A stretch of DNA of 59,922 nt, taken from NCBI GenBank assembly GCA_945897825.1, contig CAMDGX010000017.1, positions 1 through 59,922 on the forward strand, in the 5' to 3' direction. Under the pieces are notes generated by a model that saw nothing but the letters and a program-made list of their open reading frames with translations, was not told the DNA's origin and did no database searches. Every line of letters begins with the position of its first letter. Position 1 is the first letter of the stretch. Positions 36,702 to 45,194 of the stretch are shown here, piece by piece. The translations under genes were made by a program, and so were the position numbers. The stretch comes from Asaia bogorensis (GTDB lineage: Bacteria; Pseudomonadota; Alphaproteobacteria; Acetobacterales; Acetobacteraceae).

Positions 36702-38131
36702 GCACTTCAGCAAGTGGGGGGCCTGCCGATTGGGGCCTCGTCCAGGCCGCCGACGCCATCATGGCGCGCGAGATCAGCTCAACCGAGCTGCTGGAGGCTT
36801 ACCTCAAGCGGCTCGACGCCGTGAACCCGGTGCTGAACGCCACCATCTGGATCGATCGTGACCGTGCCCGAGGCGATGCGTTCGGTGCCGATTCGGCCAT
36901 GGCCGCCGGCAAGGCGAAGGGCAAGCTGTTCGGCGTCCCGCTCGCCCACAAGGACATGTACTACCAGGCCGGCCGGCCCAGCACCTGCGGCTCCGCGATC
37001 CGGCGGGATTTCGTGCCGGACTATACCTGCACGGTGGTGGAGCGCCTGGCCGACGAGGGCGCGTTCAGCTTCGCCGGATTGAACATGGCCGAGTTCGCGC
37101 AGAACCCCACCGGGCACAACCGGGCGTTCGGCGACTGCCACAATCCGTGGAACCCACCCTACATAACCGGCGGCTCCTCCTCCGGCTCCGGTGCGGCGGT
37201 GGCGTCGGGCATCACGCCGGCATCGCTGGGGTCGGACACCGGCGGCTCGATTCGCCTGCCCGCCTCGGCCTGCGGCGTCACCGGCATCAAGCCGACGCAA
37301 ACCCGCGTCTCGCGCTACGGCGTCATGCCGCTGTCGTTCTCGGCCGACAACGTGGGTCCGCTCGCCCGCTCCGCCGTGGACTGCGCCCGTATTCTTGGCA
37401 TCATCGCCGGCCATGACGCCCGCGACCCCACCAGCGCCCGCGAACGCGTGCCGGACTACGAGGGCGCCTGCGACGGCGATTTGCGCGGCCAGCGGATCGG
37501 CGTCCCGACCAACTATTTCTTCGACACCGCCGACGCCCCGGTCCGCGCTGCCATCGACGCGGCGATGGAGGTGCTGCGCGCCCGCGGCGCCACCATCGTG
37601 CCGATCGAACTGCCGCTGATGGACGCCGTCAGCGCCTATGTCGGCGTGCTCTCCCGCGTCGAATCCGCCACCATCCACGCCAACTGGATGCGCGAGCAGT
37701 CGCAGTCCTACGCCGTGCACCTCTCGGCGCGCATCTACGCCGGCTACGCGATCCCCGGCGCCTACTACGTCGAGGCGCAGGCCCAGCGCGGCCCAGTGCT
37801 CAAGCAGTTCTGCAAGGAGGTGTTCTCCCAGGTTGACGTGCTGGCCACGCCCACCATTCCCACCTGCTTGCCCACTCTGGCCGAGACCGACATCGACCAC
37901 GGCCCGCCCGGCACCGAGCAGAAATTCATGGCCGTCTCGGTGAATACCCGCCCGTTCAACTACCTGGGCTTGCCCAGCACCAGCCAGCCCTGCGGCTTCG
38001 ACCCCAACGGCTTGCCGATCGGCCTGCAACTCGCCGCGCGCCCATTCTCCGAAGCCCGCCTGTTCCGCGTCGCCGACGCCTACCAGCGCGATACCGACTG
38101 GCACAGCCGCCGCCCCAAGGTCGTGTCGTGA
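36698..38131 (+). CDS. Amidase signature family enzyme
   Basis: This 477-residue amidase has the Ser-cisSer-Lys triad: Lys in PLAHKDMYY (about 86), cis-Ser in GGSSSGSGAAV, and the nucleophile Ser in GSDTGGSIRLPAS. It hydrolyses an amide; candidates are AtzE-like biuret-related compounds, aspartyl/glutamyl amides or other small amides. It overlaps the small AtzG-like gene upstream and the asparaginase-like gene downstream (GTGA), forming a tight three-gene operon. It is not part of GatCAB because no gatB is nearby. Confidence 0.92.
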   Translation: MSTSASGGPADWGLVQAADAIMAREISSTELLEAYLKRLDAVNPVLNATIWIDRDRARGDAFGADSAMAAGKAKGKLFGVPLAHKDMYYQAGRPSTCGSAIRRDFVPDYTCTVVERLADEGAFSFAGLNMAEFAQNPTGHNRAFGDCHNPWNPPYITGGSSSGSGAAVASGITPASLGSDTGGSIRLPASACGVTGIKPTQTRVSRYGVMPLSFSADNVGPLARSAVDCARILGIIAGHDARDPTSARERVPDYEGACDGDLRGQRIGVPTNYFFDTADAPVRAAIDAAMEVLRARGATIVPIELPLMDAVSAYVGVLSRVESATIHANWMREQSQSYAVHLSARIYAGYAIPGAYYVEAQAQRGPVLKQFCKEVFSQVDVLATPTIPTCLPTLAETDIDHGPPGTEQKFMAVSVNTRPFNYLGLPSTSQPCGFDPNGLPIGLQLAARPFSEARLFRVADAYQRDTDWHSRRPKVVS

Positions 38132-39123
38132 AGCCGAAAGTCGCCTTCATCGGCACCGGCGGCACCATGGCGTCGCTGGGCGACTCGCCGCTGACCCTCA
38201 TGGACTATGGCGGCCCCGGCAAGATCATGCAGGCCAGCGCGATCCTCGCCCGCTTCCCCGAGGCGCACGAGGTGGCCACCATCGTTCCGGTCGACTTCAA
38301 GGCGGTCGCCAGCCATCACATCACCTTCGCCGAGTGGAAGGCGCTGGTGCTGGAATGCGACCGCCTGGTGGCCGAGCACCCTGATCTCGCCGGCATCGTC
38401 ATCGGCCATGGCACCGCGACGATGGAGGAGACCGCCTATTTCCTCAGCCTCACGCTGCAGATCGCCATCCCCGTCGTCCTGGTCGGCAGCCAGCGCCCGG
38501 CCAGCGCGCTCTCCGCCGACACCGGCCTGAACCTGGTCAACGCCATCCGCGTCGCCGCCTGCCCGCAATCGCGCGGCCTGGGCGTGCTGGTCGTGCTCAA
38601 CGACGAGATCAGCGCCGCGCGCGAGGTGACGAAAACCTCCACCACGCGCCTGCAAACCTTCCGCACCCCCGATTTCGGCGTCCTCGGCCACGCCGACGGC
38701 GACGCCATCGCCTACTACCGCCGCCCGCTTCGCCGCACCTACCCCGGCACCGAGTTCGACATCCGCGCGCTCGACGCGCTGCCGCGCGTGGACATCGTGC
38801 TCTCCTATGTGGGGGCGGACGCCACCGCCGTGCGCGCCTTCGTGGCGGCCGGGGCGAAGGGCATCGTCTCGGCCGGCTTCGCCCCGGGCTCGCCCACCGA
38901 AGGCGAGCGCGCGGCGCTGGTCGAGGCCGCACAGCAGGGCGTGGTGGTGATGCAATCCACCCGCGTCGGCTCCGGCCGGTTGTTCAAGGGGCGGCGCATG
39001 CGCGAGGCCGGATTCCTGATCGCCGACAACCTCACGCCGCAGAAGGCGCGCATCCTGCTGGCGCTGGCTCTGACCCGTACCAGCGACCCGGGCGAGATCG
39101 AGCGGATGTTCCTGGAGTATTGA
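38128..39123 (+). CDS. Asparaginase/glutaminase-family protein with altered second triad
   Basis: This 331-residue protein has the asparaginase fold. The first catalytic Thr is present in FIGTGGTMAS, and the second motif reads HGTATMEETAYF. Classic L-asparaginases have HGTDTMEETA there; the catalytic Asp is Ala here. The Lys motif (VTKTSTTRL) is kept. The substrate is therefore probably not simple L-asparagine, or the mechanism differs. The start is a GTG at 38128 overlapping the amidase stop. It probably works with the amidase on a related amide or imide. Confidence 0.85.
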   Translation: MKPKVAFIGTGGTMASLGDSPLTLMDYGGPGKIMQASAILARFPEAHEVATIVPVDFKAVASHHITFAEWKALVLECDRLVAEHPDLAGIVIGHGTATMEETAYFLSLTLQIAIPVVLVGSQRPASALSADTGLNLVNAIRVAACPQSRGLGVLVVLNDEISAAREVTKTSTTRLQTFRTPDFGVLGHADGDAIAYYRRPLRRTYPGTEFDIRALDALPRVDIVLSYVGADATAVRAFVAAGAKGIVSAGFAPGSPTEGERAALVEAAQQGVVVMQSTRVGSGRLFKGRRMREAGFLIADNLTPQKARILLALALTRTSDPGEIERMFLEY

Positions 39124-39133
39124 AGGCAAGAAT

Positions 39134-39247
39134 GTTCTTTTTTGAAAAAAAAGAACCAAAAAACTTTCATCCATGGCGCCCGGCGGTGCAACCTCCGCGC
39201 CTAAATGATGGAAAGTCTTTTTGCTTCTTTTTCTTCAGAAAAAGAAG
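39134..39247 (+). repeat. Three-stem AT-rich palindromic element, copy g
   Basis: The A-type hairpin (with one extra A) is first and the CTTCTTTTTC-TTCA-GAAAAAGAAG hairpin last. The core includes CGCCCGGCGGTGCAACCTCCGCGCC, which can form a partial middle stem. It fills the gap between the convergent asparaginase-like and FAD-monooxygenase genes. Confidence 0.9.
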
Positions 39248-39255
39248 ATTCTTTC

Positions 39256-40515
39256 TTATACCTGAACGATCGACTCCCGCCCGTTCAGCTCTCCCACATC
39301 AAACCCCGCCAGCCGCTTGTACCCCGCCGCCGCCCCCTCCAATTCCGTGGCGGACAGCACATCCTCGATCCGCTCGAACCCGCCGGGCGCCCGCTCCTGC
39401 ACCATCTGCATCACCTGCTCCGGCCCATTGCCCCGATTGGCCAGCACGATCTTCGCCGTTGCCGGCCGCCGTTCCGCCTCGTAGGCGTCCAGCGCCGCCG
39501 GACCCACGCCGTGGCGCAGAAGTTCGCGCGTCAGCACCCGCGCGTCGAGAATCCCCTGCGAGGCGCCGTTGCTCCCGATTGGGTACATCGGATGCGCCGC
39601 ATCGCCGAGCAGCGTCGCGCGCCCGTGCGTCCAGCGCGGCAGGGGATCGCGATCGACCATCGGGTATTCGTACACCCGCCCGGCCCCGGCGATCAGCGCG
39701 GGAATATCCAGCCAGTCGAACCGCCAGGAGGCGAAGACGGGCGCGAACTCCTCGAGCTTCGCCGCCCGGTTCCAGTCTTCCCGGCGCCAGGCGTGGTCCG
39801 GGGCGAATTTCTTCTCGGCAATCCAGTTCACCAGCGACCGGCCCCTCGCGTCGGCCTCGGCCGAGATCGGGTAGGCGACGAATTTCTGGAACTCGTGCCC
39901 GGCCATGATCATCGTGCGCCCGCCCAGGAAGGGGGCCGCCTCGGTCGTGCCGCGCCACAGGATCGCGCCGTTCCAGATTGGCGGCCCCTCGTCCGGCACG
40001 AACAGCGCCCGCAGCGCCGAGTGGATCCCGTCGGCCCCCAACAGTACCGCCCCGCGCACCCGCTCGCGCACCGCGCCCTCCGCGCGGGCGGTGAAGGTCG
40101 CGACCACGCCATCGCCGTCCTGCTCCATCCCGGCCAGGTGATGCCCCATCCGCACCGCCCCCTCGCCCAGCCGCGCGCGCACCGCTGCCAGCAGGATCAT
40201 CTGCAGTTCGCCGCGATGGATCGAGAATTGCGGCCAGCGATACCCCGCCGCCAGCCCCCGCGCCTCGCGCCAGATCAGCTGCCCGTGCCGCGAATGATAG
40301 GCCAGCGCCGCGGTCGGAATCGCCGTCGCCGCCAGTTGCGGCTGCAGGCCCAGCTCGGTCAGCTCCCGCACCGCGTGCGGCAGGATGTTGATGCCCACCC
40401 CAACCGGCGCAAGGGCCTCGACCGATTCGTACACGCGGCACCCGATGCCCGCCTGGTGCAGGCTCAGCGCCAGGGTCAGCCCCGCGATGCCGGCGCCAGC
40501 GATGATCACGTCCAT
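39256..40515 (-). CDS. FAD-dependent monooxygenase (PhzS/salicylate hydroxylase-like)
   Basis: This 419-residue group A flavoprotein monooxygenase has the N-terminal GAGIAGLTLALSLHQAG motif, the VLLGADGIHSALR (DG) motif and the GDAAHPMYPIGSNGASQG motif. The IHRGELQ and YPISAEAD regions resemble PhzS-type enzymes. It hydroxylates an aromatic or related substrate using NAD(P)H and O2. The start at 40515 has GGGAGG 8 bp upstream. It is convergent with the asparaginase-like gene and divergent from the liv operon. Confidence 0.9.
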   Translation of the reverse strand: MDVIIAGAGIAGLTLALSLHQAGIGCRVYESVEALAPVGVGINILPHAVRELTELGLQPQLAATAIPTAALAYHSRHGQLIWREARGLAAGYRWPQFSIHRGELQMILLAAVRARLGEGAVRMGHHLAGMEQDGDGVVATFTARAEGAVRERVRGAVLLGADGIHSALRALFVPDEGPPIWNGAILWRGTTEAAPFLGGRTMIMAGHEFQKFVAYPISAEADARGRSLVNWIAEKKFAPDHAWRREDWNRAAKLEEFAPVFASWRFDWLDIPALIAGAGRVYEYPMVDRDPLPRWTHGRATLLGDAAHPMYPIGSNGASQGILDARVLTRELLRHGVGPAALDAYEAERRPATAKIVLANRGNGPEQVMQMVQERAPGGFERIEDVLSATELEGAAAGYKRLAGFDVGELNGRESIVQV

Positions 40516-40725
40516 GGGTGAAGCCTCCCGATACCGCAACGAGCGCGCGCGCTTGGTCACTTCCACGCGCCCGCCTCGGCGTCAAGCAACCGTTGCCGCA
40601 TCGATAGGCAGGAATTCTCGGAATGATCCCGAATCAGGCATTGCCGGCGCGCGCGGCACGCGGCAATGATGCGTCGGTCAAACCAGCCACGGGCAGCAAT
40701 CGCCCGGGCCTCAAGGGAGGTTCAG

Positions 40726-41982
40726 ATGCGTCTCGGAAGGACGATACTTTCGGCCATCGCCGCAGGCTTCGTGGCACTTGCCGCGCCCGCCGCCGTGCAG
40801 CCCGCCGCGGCGCAGGGCACCATCAAGATCGCGTACACCGATCCGCTTTCAGGCCCGTTCGCCCAGGTTGGCGACGCGAACCTCAAGCAGATGCAGTACA
40901 TCATCGACCACATCAACTCGAAGGGTGGCGCGCTCGGCCGCAAGTTCGAGCTGGTGCCGTTCGACAACAAGTCGCAGCCGTCCGACGCGCTGATCGCGCT
41001 GAAGAACGCCACCGACCAGAACATGCCCTTCATCATGCAGTGCAGCGGCTCCAACATCGCCGCGGCGCTGATCGACGGGGTGAACAAGCACAACGACCGC
41101 AATCCCGACAACCGTATCATCTACCTCAACTGCGGCGCGGTCGCGACCGAGCTGACCAACGAGCAGTGCAGCTTCTGGCACTTCCGCTTCGACCTGAACG
41201 TGGCCCAGAAGGCCGAGGTCATGGTCAAGGCGCTGCCCAAGACCACCACCAAGGTCTACCTGCTCAACCAGGACTACCTGTTCGGCCAGTCCGTGCAGCG
41301 CGACGTGAAGGCCTTCCTGGCCAAGAACCGCCCGGACGTCCAGGTGGTCGGCGACGAGCTGATCCCGCTCGGCAAGATCCAGGATTTCTCGCCGTACATC
41401 ACCAAGATCAAGGCCTCCGGCGCCCAGGCCCTGCTGACCGGCAACTGGGGCCCCGACATGAACCTGCTCATCAAGGCAGGCATCGATGCGGGCATCGACC
41501 TCAACTACTACACCTTCTACGCCCACCTCGCCGGCGGCCCCACCGCCATCGGCCCGGGCGGCGAGAACAAGGTGTTCGCGGTGATGAGCTTCGGCGAGAA
41601 CATCGCCCCGGAGATCGGCAACAAGGAAGCCGAGGACTGGACGAACGGGTTCCGCGCCAAGCACAACTTCGACTTCTCGGCGGCCGTGTTCCGCACGATC
41701 TTCGAGCATGTCCAGGCCGGCATCATCAAGGCCAACTCGGTCGACCCGACCAAGATCGCCTTCGCGATGGAAGGCCAGGCGATGAAGGACTTCCTCGGCT
41801 ACGAGACCCTCATGCGCAAGGACGATCACCAGCTCATGAGCGCCTACTACGTGGGCGTCTTCAAGAAGGGCGTGAAGTACGACGCTGAGAAGACCGGCCT
41901 CGGCTGGTCCACCGCGGCCACCATCAAGATGGACGAGGTTCAGCAGCCCACCACCTGCAAGATGCGCCGTCCGCGCATCTGA
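40726..41982 (+). CDS. Branched-chain-type ABC transporter periplasmic binding protein
   Basis: This 418-residue protein has a signal peptide (1 to about 29, ending AAAQG) and a type I periplasmic-binding fold of the LivJ/AmiC kind: TIKIAYTDPLSGPFAQVG, then INSKGGALGRKFELVPFDNK and YLLNQDYLFGQSVQRDVKAF. AGGGAGG 5 bp upstream fixes the ATG at 40726. It starts a complete liv-type operon and determines ligand specificity, which may be an amino acid, amide, urea or aromatic acid. Confidence 0.92.
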   Translation: MRLGRTILSAIAAGFVALAAPAAVQPAAAQGTIKIAYTDPLSGPFAQVGDANLKQMQYIIDHINSKGGALGRKFELVPFDNKSQPSDALIALKNATDQNMPFIMQCSGSNIAAALIDGVNKHNDRNPDNRIIYLNCGAVATELTNEQCSFWHFRFDLNVAQKAEVMVKALPKTTTKVYLLNQDYLFGQSVQRDVKAFLAKNRPDVQVVGDELIPLGKIQDFSPYITKIKASGAQALLTGNWGPDMNLLIKAGIDAGIDLNYYTFYAHLAGGPTAIGPGGENKVFAVMSFGENIAPEIGNKEAEDWTNGFRAKHNFDFSAAVFRTIFEHVQAGIIKANSVDPTKIAFAMEGQAMKDFLGYETLMRKDDHQLMSAYYVGVFKKGVKYDAEKTGLGWSTAATIKMDEVQQPTTCKMRRPRI

Positions 41983-42087
41983 CCGCCCGAACCCGCCCCG
42001 CGCCGGCCCGCCAAGGGCCGCGCGCGGGGCGGGACCCGCGCCCCTGCCGCTTGCCACACGGCGCACGCCGTCCAGATCGGGCCCCCC

Positions 42088-43035
42088 ATGGAAGTCTTTG
42101 TCGTCTCGCTGCTCAACGGCCTTGTCTACGGCATGCTGCTGTTCATGCTGGCCAGCGGCCTCACGCTGATCTTCAGCATGATGGGCGTGCTGAACTTCGC
42201 CCACGCCAGCGCCTACATGCTCGGCGCCTACTTCGCCTACACCATCAGCCTCTACCTCGGCTTCTGGGTGGCCCTCATCGTGGCGCCCATCCTCTGCGGC
42301 CTGCTCGGCGCCGCCATCGAGATGTGGGGCCTGCGCCGCGTCCACAAGAACGGCCACATCGCCGAGTTGCTGTTCACCTTCGGCCTGGCGTTGATCATCG
42401 AGAAGGTCGTCCAGATGACCTGGGGCCTGATCGCCGTGCCCTACCGCATCCCCACCGGGCTCGACTTCCCGCTGTTCGACCTATGGGGCACCCAGTTCCC
42501 GGCCTATCGCGCCTTCATGCTGCTGATTTCCGCGCTGATGTTCCTCTCCATCTGGCTCGGCCTCACCCGCACGCGCATCGGCCTCGTCATCCAGGCCGCG
42601 CTGACCCACCCCGACATGGTCGGCGCCCTCGGCCACAACGTCCCGCGCGTCTTCACCCTGGTCTTCGCCGCCGGCACCGCGCTGGCGGGCCTGGCCGGCG
42701 TCATCGGCGGCAACTACCGCGTCACCGAGCCCGGCATGGCCTTCTCCATGGGCCCGATCGTCTTCGTCGTCGTCGTCTTCGGCGGCCTCGGCTCGCTGAC
42801 CGGCTGCTTCATCGCCTCGATCCTGATGGGCTTGATCCAAACCTTTGCCGTGGTGCTGGACTACTCGCTGGCCGACCTCCTCGGCATGGTCGGCTTCGTC
42901 GTCACCAAGGCCACCCCAGGCAGCGAGTTCCTCATGGTCACCCTGCCGCGCATCGCCGCCCTCCTGCCCTTCATCCTGCTGGTCCTGATCCTGGTGCTCA
43001 GACCACGCGGCCTGATGGGGACCCGCGACACATGA
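42088..43035 (+). CDS. livH: Branched-chain-type ABC transporter permease, LivH family
   Basis: This 315-residue integral membrane protein of about eight helices shows LLNGLVYGMLLFMLASGLTL near the start, NFAHASAYMLGAY (LivH motif) and VFGGLGSLTGCFIASILMG near the C-terminus. It is the first permease subunit. Its TGA overlaps the livM ATG (ATGA). The gene is about 105 bp downstream of the binding protein. Confidence 0.93.
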   Translation: MEVFVVSLLNGLVYGMLLFMLASGLTLIFSMMGVLNFAHASAYMLGAYFAYTISLYLGFWVALIVAPILCGLLGAAIEMWGLRRVHKNGHIAELLFTFGLALIIEKVVQMTWGLIAVPYRIPTGLDFPLFDLWGTQFPAYRAFMLLISALMFLSIWLGLTRTRIGLVIQAALTHPDMVGALGHNVPRVFTLVFAAGTALAGLAGVIGGNYRVTEPGMAFSMGPIVFVVVVFGGLGSLTGCFIASILMGLIQTFAVVLDYSLADLLGMVGFVVTKATPGSEFLMVTLPRIAALLPFILLVLILVLRPRGLMGTRDT

Positions 43036-44369
43036 GCACGCACGTGAACACCCCCACCCCTACCCCCGTGGCTGCACCCGCGATGCCCGCCTCCACCTTC
43101 CTGCGCCGCCACTGGGCGTGGCTCGCCATGCTGGCGATCATGCTGGTGCTGCCCTGGCTGTTCTACGACCACGCCCGCGGCCGCCACTCCGGCTTCGCCA
43201 TCACCCTGATGTCGGAAATGGCGCTGATGGCCGTCTTCGCCCTGTCCTACAACATGCTGATGGGCCAGGCCGGCCTGCTCTCCTTCGGCCATGCCATCCT
43301 GTTCGGCATCGGCGCCTACACGGTCGCGCACACGTTGAACTGGATCAAGGCGACCGGCATCCCGATCCCCGTCGAACTCATGCCCCTGGTCGGCGGCATG
43401 GGCGGCCTGGTCTGCGGCGTCCTCGCCGGCTACGTCGCCACCAAGCAGCGGGCCACCGCCTTCGCCATGATCACCATGGGCATCGGCGAGCTGCTGACCG
43501 CCTCCGCGCTGATGTTCATGACCTTCTTCGGCGGCGAAGGCGGCATCACCACCGACCGCGTCACCGAAACCTCGATCTTCGGTATCCTCTACACCCGGCC
43601 GATCGAGGTGTATTACCTGCTCGTCGCCTGGGCGATGATCGCGGCCCTGCTGATGTACCTGCAAACCCAAACCCCGCTCGGCCGCATGGCCAACGCCACC
43701 CGCGACAACTACGAGCGCACCCAGTTCGTCGGATACGACCCGCGCGTCATCCGCTACTGGCAGTTCATCCTGGCCGGCTTCTTCGCGGGCATTGCCGGCG
43801 GCATGTATTGCCTGGTCTACGAGATCGTCACCTTCGACACGCTGGCCGCCGTGAAATCCGCCAACGCGCTGCTCGCCACCTATATCGGCGGCGCCGTCGG
43901 CTTCTTCGGCCCGGTCATGGGTGCCGTGCTGGTCGTCGGTATGCAAAGCGGCATCAGCCTGCACACCTCCGCCTGGCTGCTCTATCTCGGCGTGATCTTC
44001 ATCGCGATGGTCATGTTCGCCCCCGGCGGCCTGCTCGGCCTGGTCGCCAACCACATCCCGATCGCCCGCATGGGCCGGCTCGGCGAGCTTGTGGTGCCCT
44101 ACGCCCGCATCCTCGCCCCCACAGCGATCGCCGCCGGCGGCTTCGTTCTGTTCGTCGAACTCGTGACCCACCAGACCATCGGCGCCTCCCAGGGCAAGAA
44201 GTTCGCCATGATCGGCCAACCGATGAGCGCCGACTCCGCGCTGGTCTGGATCATCGCCGTTGTCGCCATGGTCGCCGGCGCGCTGTGGGTGCGGCACGAA
44301 AGCAGGTTCTTCATGTCCCGCTGGAACGCCCTCATCGAAGACGCCAAGGCGCGGGGGATCATGTCGTGA
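43032..44369 (+). CDS. livM: Branched-chain-type ABC transporter permease, LivM family
   Basis: This 445-residue permease is longer than the usual 320-430. Signatures include LSYNMLMGQAGLLSFGHAIL, RMANATRDNYERTQFVGYDP and AGGMYCLVYEIVTFDTL, with FAPGGLLGL before the end. After that normal LivM terminus there are about 100 extra residues with two more hydrophobic helices (about 355-375 and 400-425). The start overlaps livH and the stop overlaps the livG GTG (GTGA). Confidence 0.92.
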   Translation: MSTHVNTPTPTPVAAPAMPASTFLRRHWAWLAMLAIMLVLPWLFYDHARGRHSGFAITLMSEMALMAVFALSYNMLMGQAGLLSFGHAILFGIGAYTVAHTLNWIKATGIPIPVELMPLVGGMGGLVCGVLAGYVATKQRATAFAMITMGIGELLTASALMFMTFFGGEGGITTDRVTETSIFGILYTRPIEVYYLLVAWAMIAALLMYLQTQTPLGRMANATRDNYERTQFVGYDPRVIRYWQFILAGFFAGIAGGMYCLVYEIVTFDTLAAVKSANALLATYIGGAVGFFGPVMGAVLVVGMQSGISLHTSAWLLYLGVIFIAMVMFAPGGLLGLVANHIPIARMGRLGELVVPYARILAPTAIAAGGFVLFVELVTHQTIGASQGKKFAMIGQPMSADSALVWIIAVVAMVAGALWVRHESRFFMSRWNALIEDAKARGIMS

Positions 44370-45127
44370 GCACCACCTCCGGCCCGGCCATCCAGCTGAC
44401 CGACGTCCGCAAGAGCTTCGGCCGCACCGAGATCATCCGCGGCGTCAACCTCACCATCCCGAAAGGCCAGCGCCACGCCATCATCGGCCCGAACGGCGCG
44501 GGCAAGACCACGCTGTTCAACCTGATCTCCGGCCGCTTCCCCATCACGTCGGGCAGCATCACGGTCAACGGCCACGACACCGTCGGCCTCGCCCCGCAGC
44601 AGATCAACCACCTGGGCCTGTCACGCAGCTTCCAGATCACCTCGATCTTCCCGCGCATGACGGTGTTCGAGAACATCCGCTGCGGCCTGCTCTGGTCGCG
44701 CGGCTACAAATACTCGTTCTGGCGCATGCTCGGCCTGCAGCGCGCGTTGAACGAGGAATCCGAGCAACTCCTCGAGCGCCTGAACCTGCACAACCGCCGC
44801 AACATCCCCGCCGGCCTGCTCAGCTACGCCGAACAGCGCGCGCTCGAAATCGGCATCACCATCGCCGGCGGCGCCGATGTCATCCTGCTCGACGAACCCA
44901 CCGCCGGCATGAGCCACAGTGAAACCGACTATGCCCAGCAGATGATCCGCACCGTCAGCGAAGGCAAGACCCTGGTCATGGTCGAGCACGACATGAGCGT
45001 CGTCTTCGGCCTCGCCGACGTCATCACCGTGCTGGTCTACGGCGAAGTCATCGCCAGCGACGCGCCCGCGAACATCCGCTCCAACCGCGCCGTGCAGCAG
45101 GCGTATCTTGGCGAGGAAGCAGCATAG
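44366..45127 (+). CDS. livG: Branched-chain-type ABC transporter ATP-binding protein, LivG family
   Basis: This 253-residue ATPase has Walker A GPNGAGKTT, a signature variant LSYAEQRALEIG (LSYGEQR in most LivG), Walker B VILLDEPTAGMS and the H-loop VEHDMSVV. It starts with GTG at 44366 inside the livM stop. A single collapsed hairpin of the dispersed element family follows its stop, before livF. Confidence 0.93.
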   Translation: MSTTSGPAIQLTDVRKSFGRTEIIRGVNLTIPKGQRHAIIGPNGAGKTTLFNLISGRFPITSGSITVNGHDTVGLAPQQINHLGLSRSFQITSIFPRMTVFENIRCGLLWSRGYKYSFWRMLGLQRALNEESEQLLERLNLHNRRNIPAGLLSYAEQRALEIGITIAGGADVILLDEPTAGMSHSETDYAQQMIRTVSEGKTLVMVEHDMSVVFGLADVITVLVYGEVIASDAPANIRSNRAVQQAYLGEEAA

Positions 45128-45138
45128 GAAGGAAGCAT

Positions 45139-45162
45139 GTTCTTTTTGTTCACAAAAAGAAG
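45139..45162 (+). repeat. Collapsed copy (h) of the three-stem element inside the liv operon
   Basis: GTTCTTTTTGTTCACAAAAAGAAG joins the left end of the A-type hairpin (GTTCTTTTT) directly to the right part of a B-type hairpin (TTTTTGTTCACAAAAAGAAG). The arms and core are missing, consistent with a deletion between the T runs of a full element. The remaining stem-loop sits 11 bp after the livG stop and 32 bp before the livF ATG. Confidence 0.75.
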
Positions 45163-45194
45163 ACTCTTCCTTTCTCCCTTTGAAAGCCCCCCCG

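Noticed and set aside
36698-38131. Naming the amidase gatA
   Set aside because: No gatB is nearby and the partner gene looks AtzG-like; its operon includes an asparaginase-like gene.
38128-39123. Naming the gene ansA/ansB
   Set aside because: The catalytic Asp of the second triad is replaced by Ala, so L-asparaginase activity is not safe to assign.
40849-42357. 502-codon minus-strand frame rich in Gly, Val, His and Asp
   Set aside because: Antisense of the liv binding protein and the livH 5' end, which have clear family motifs and ribosome-binding sites.
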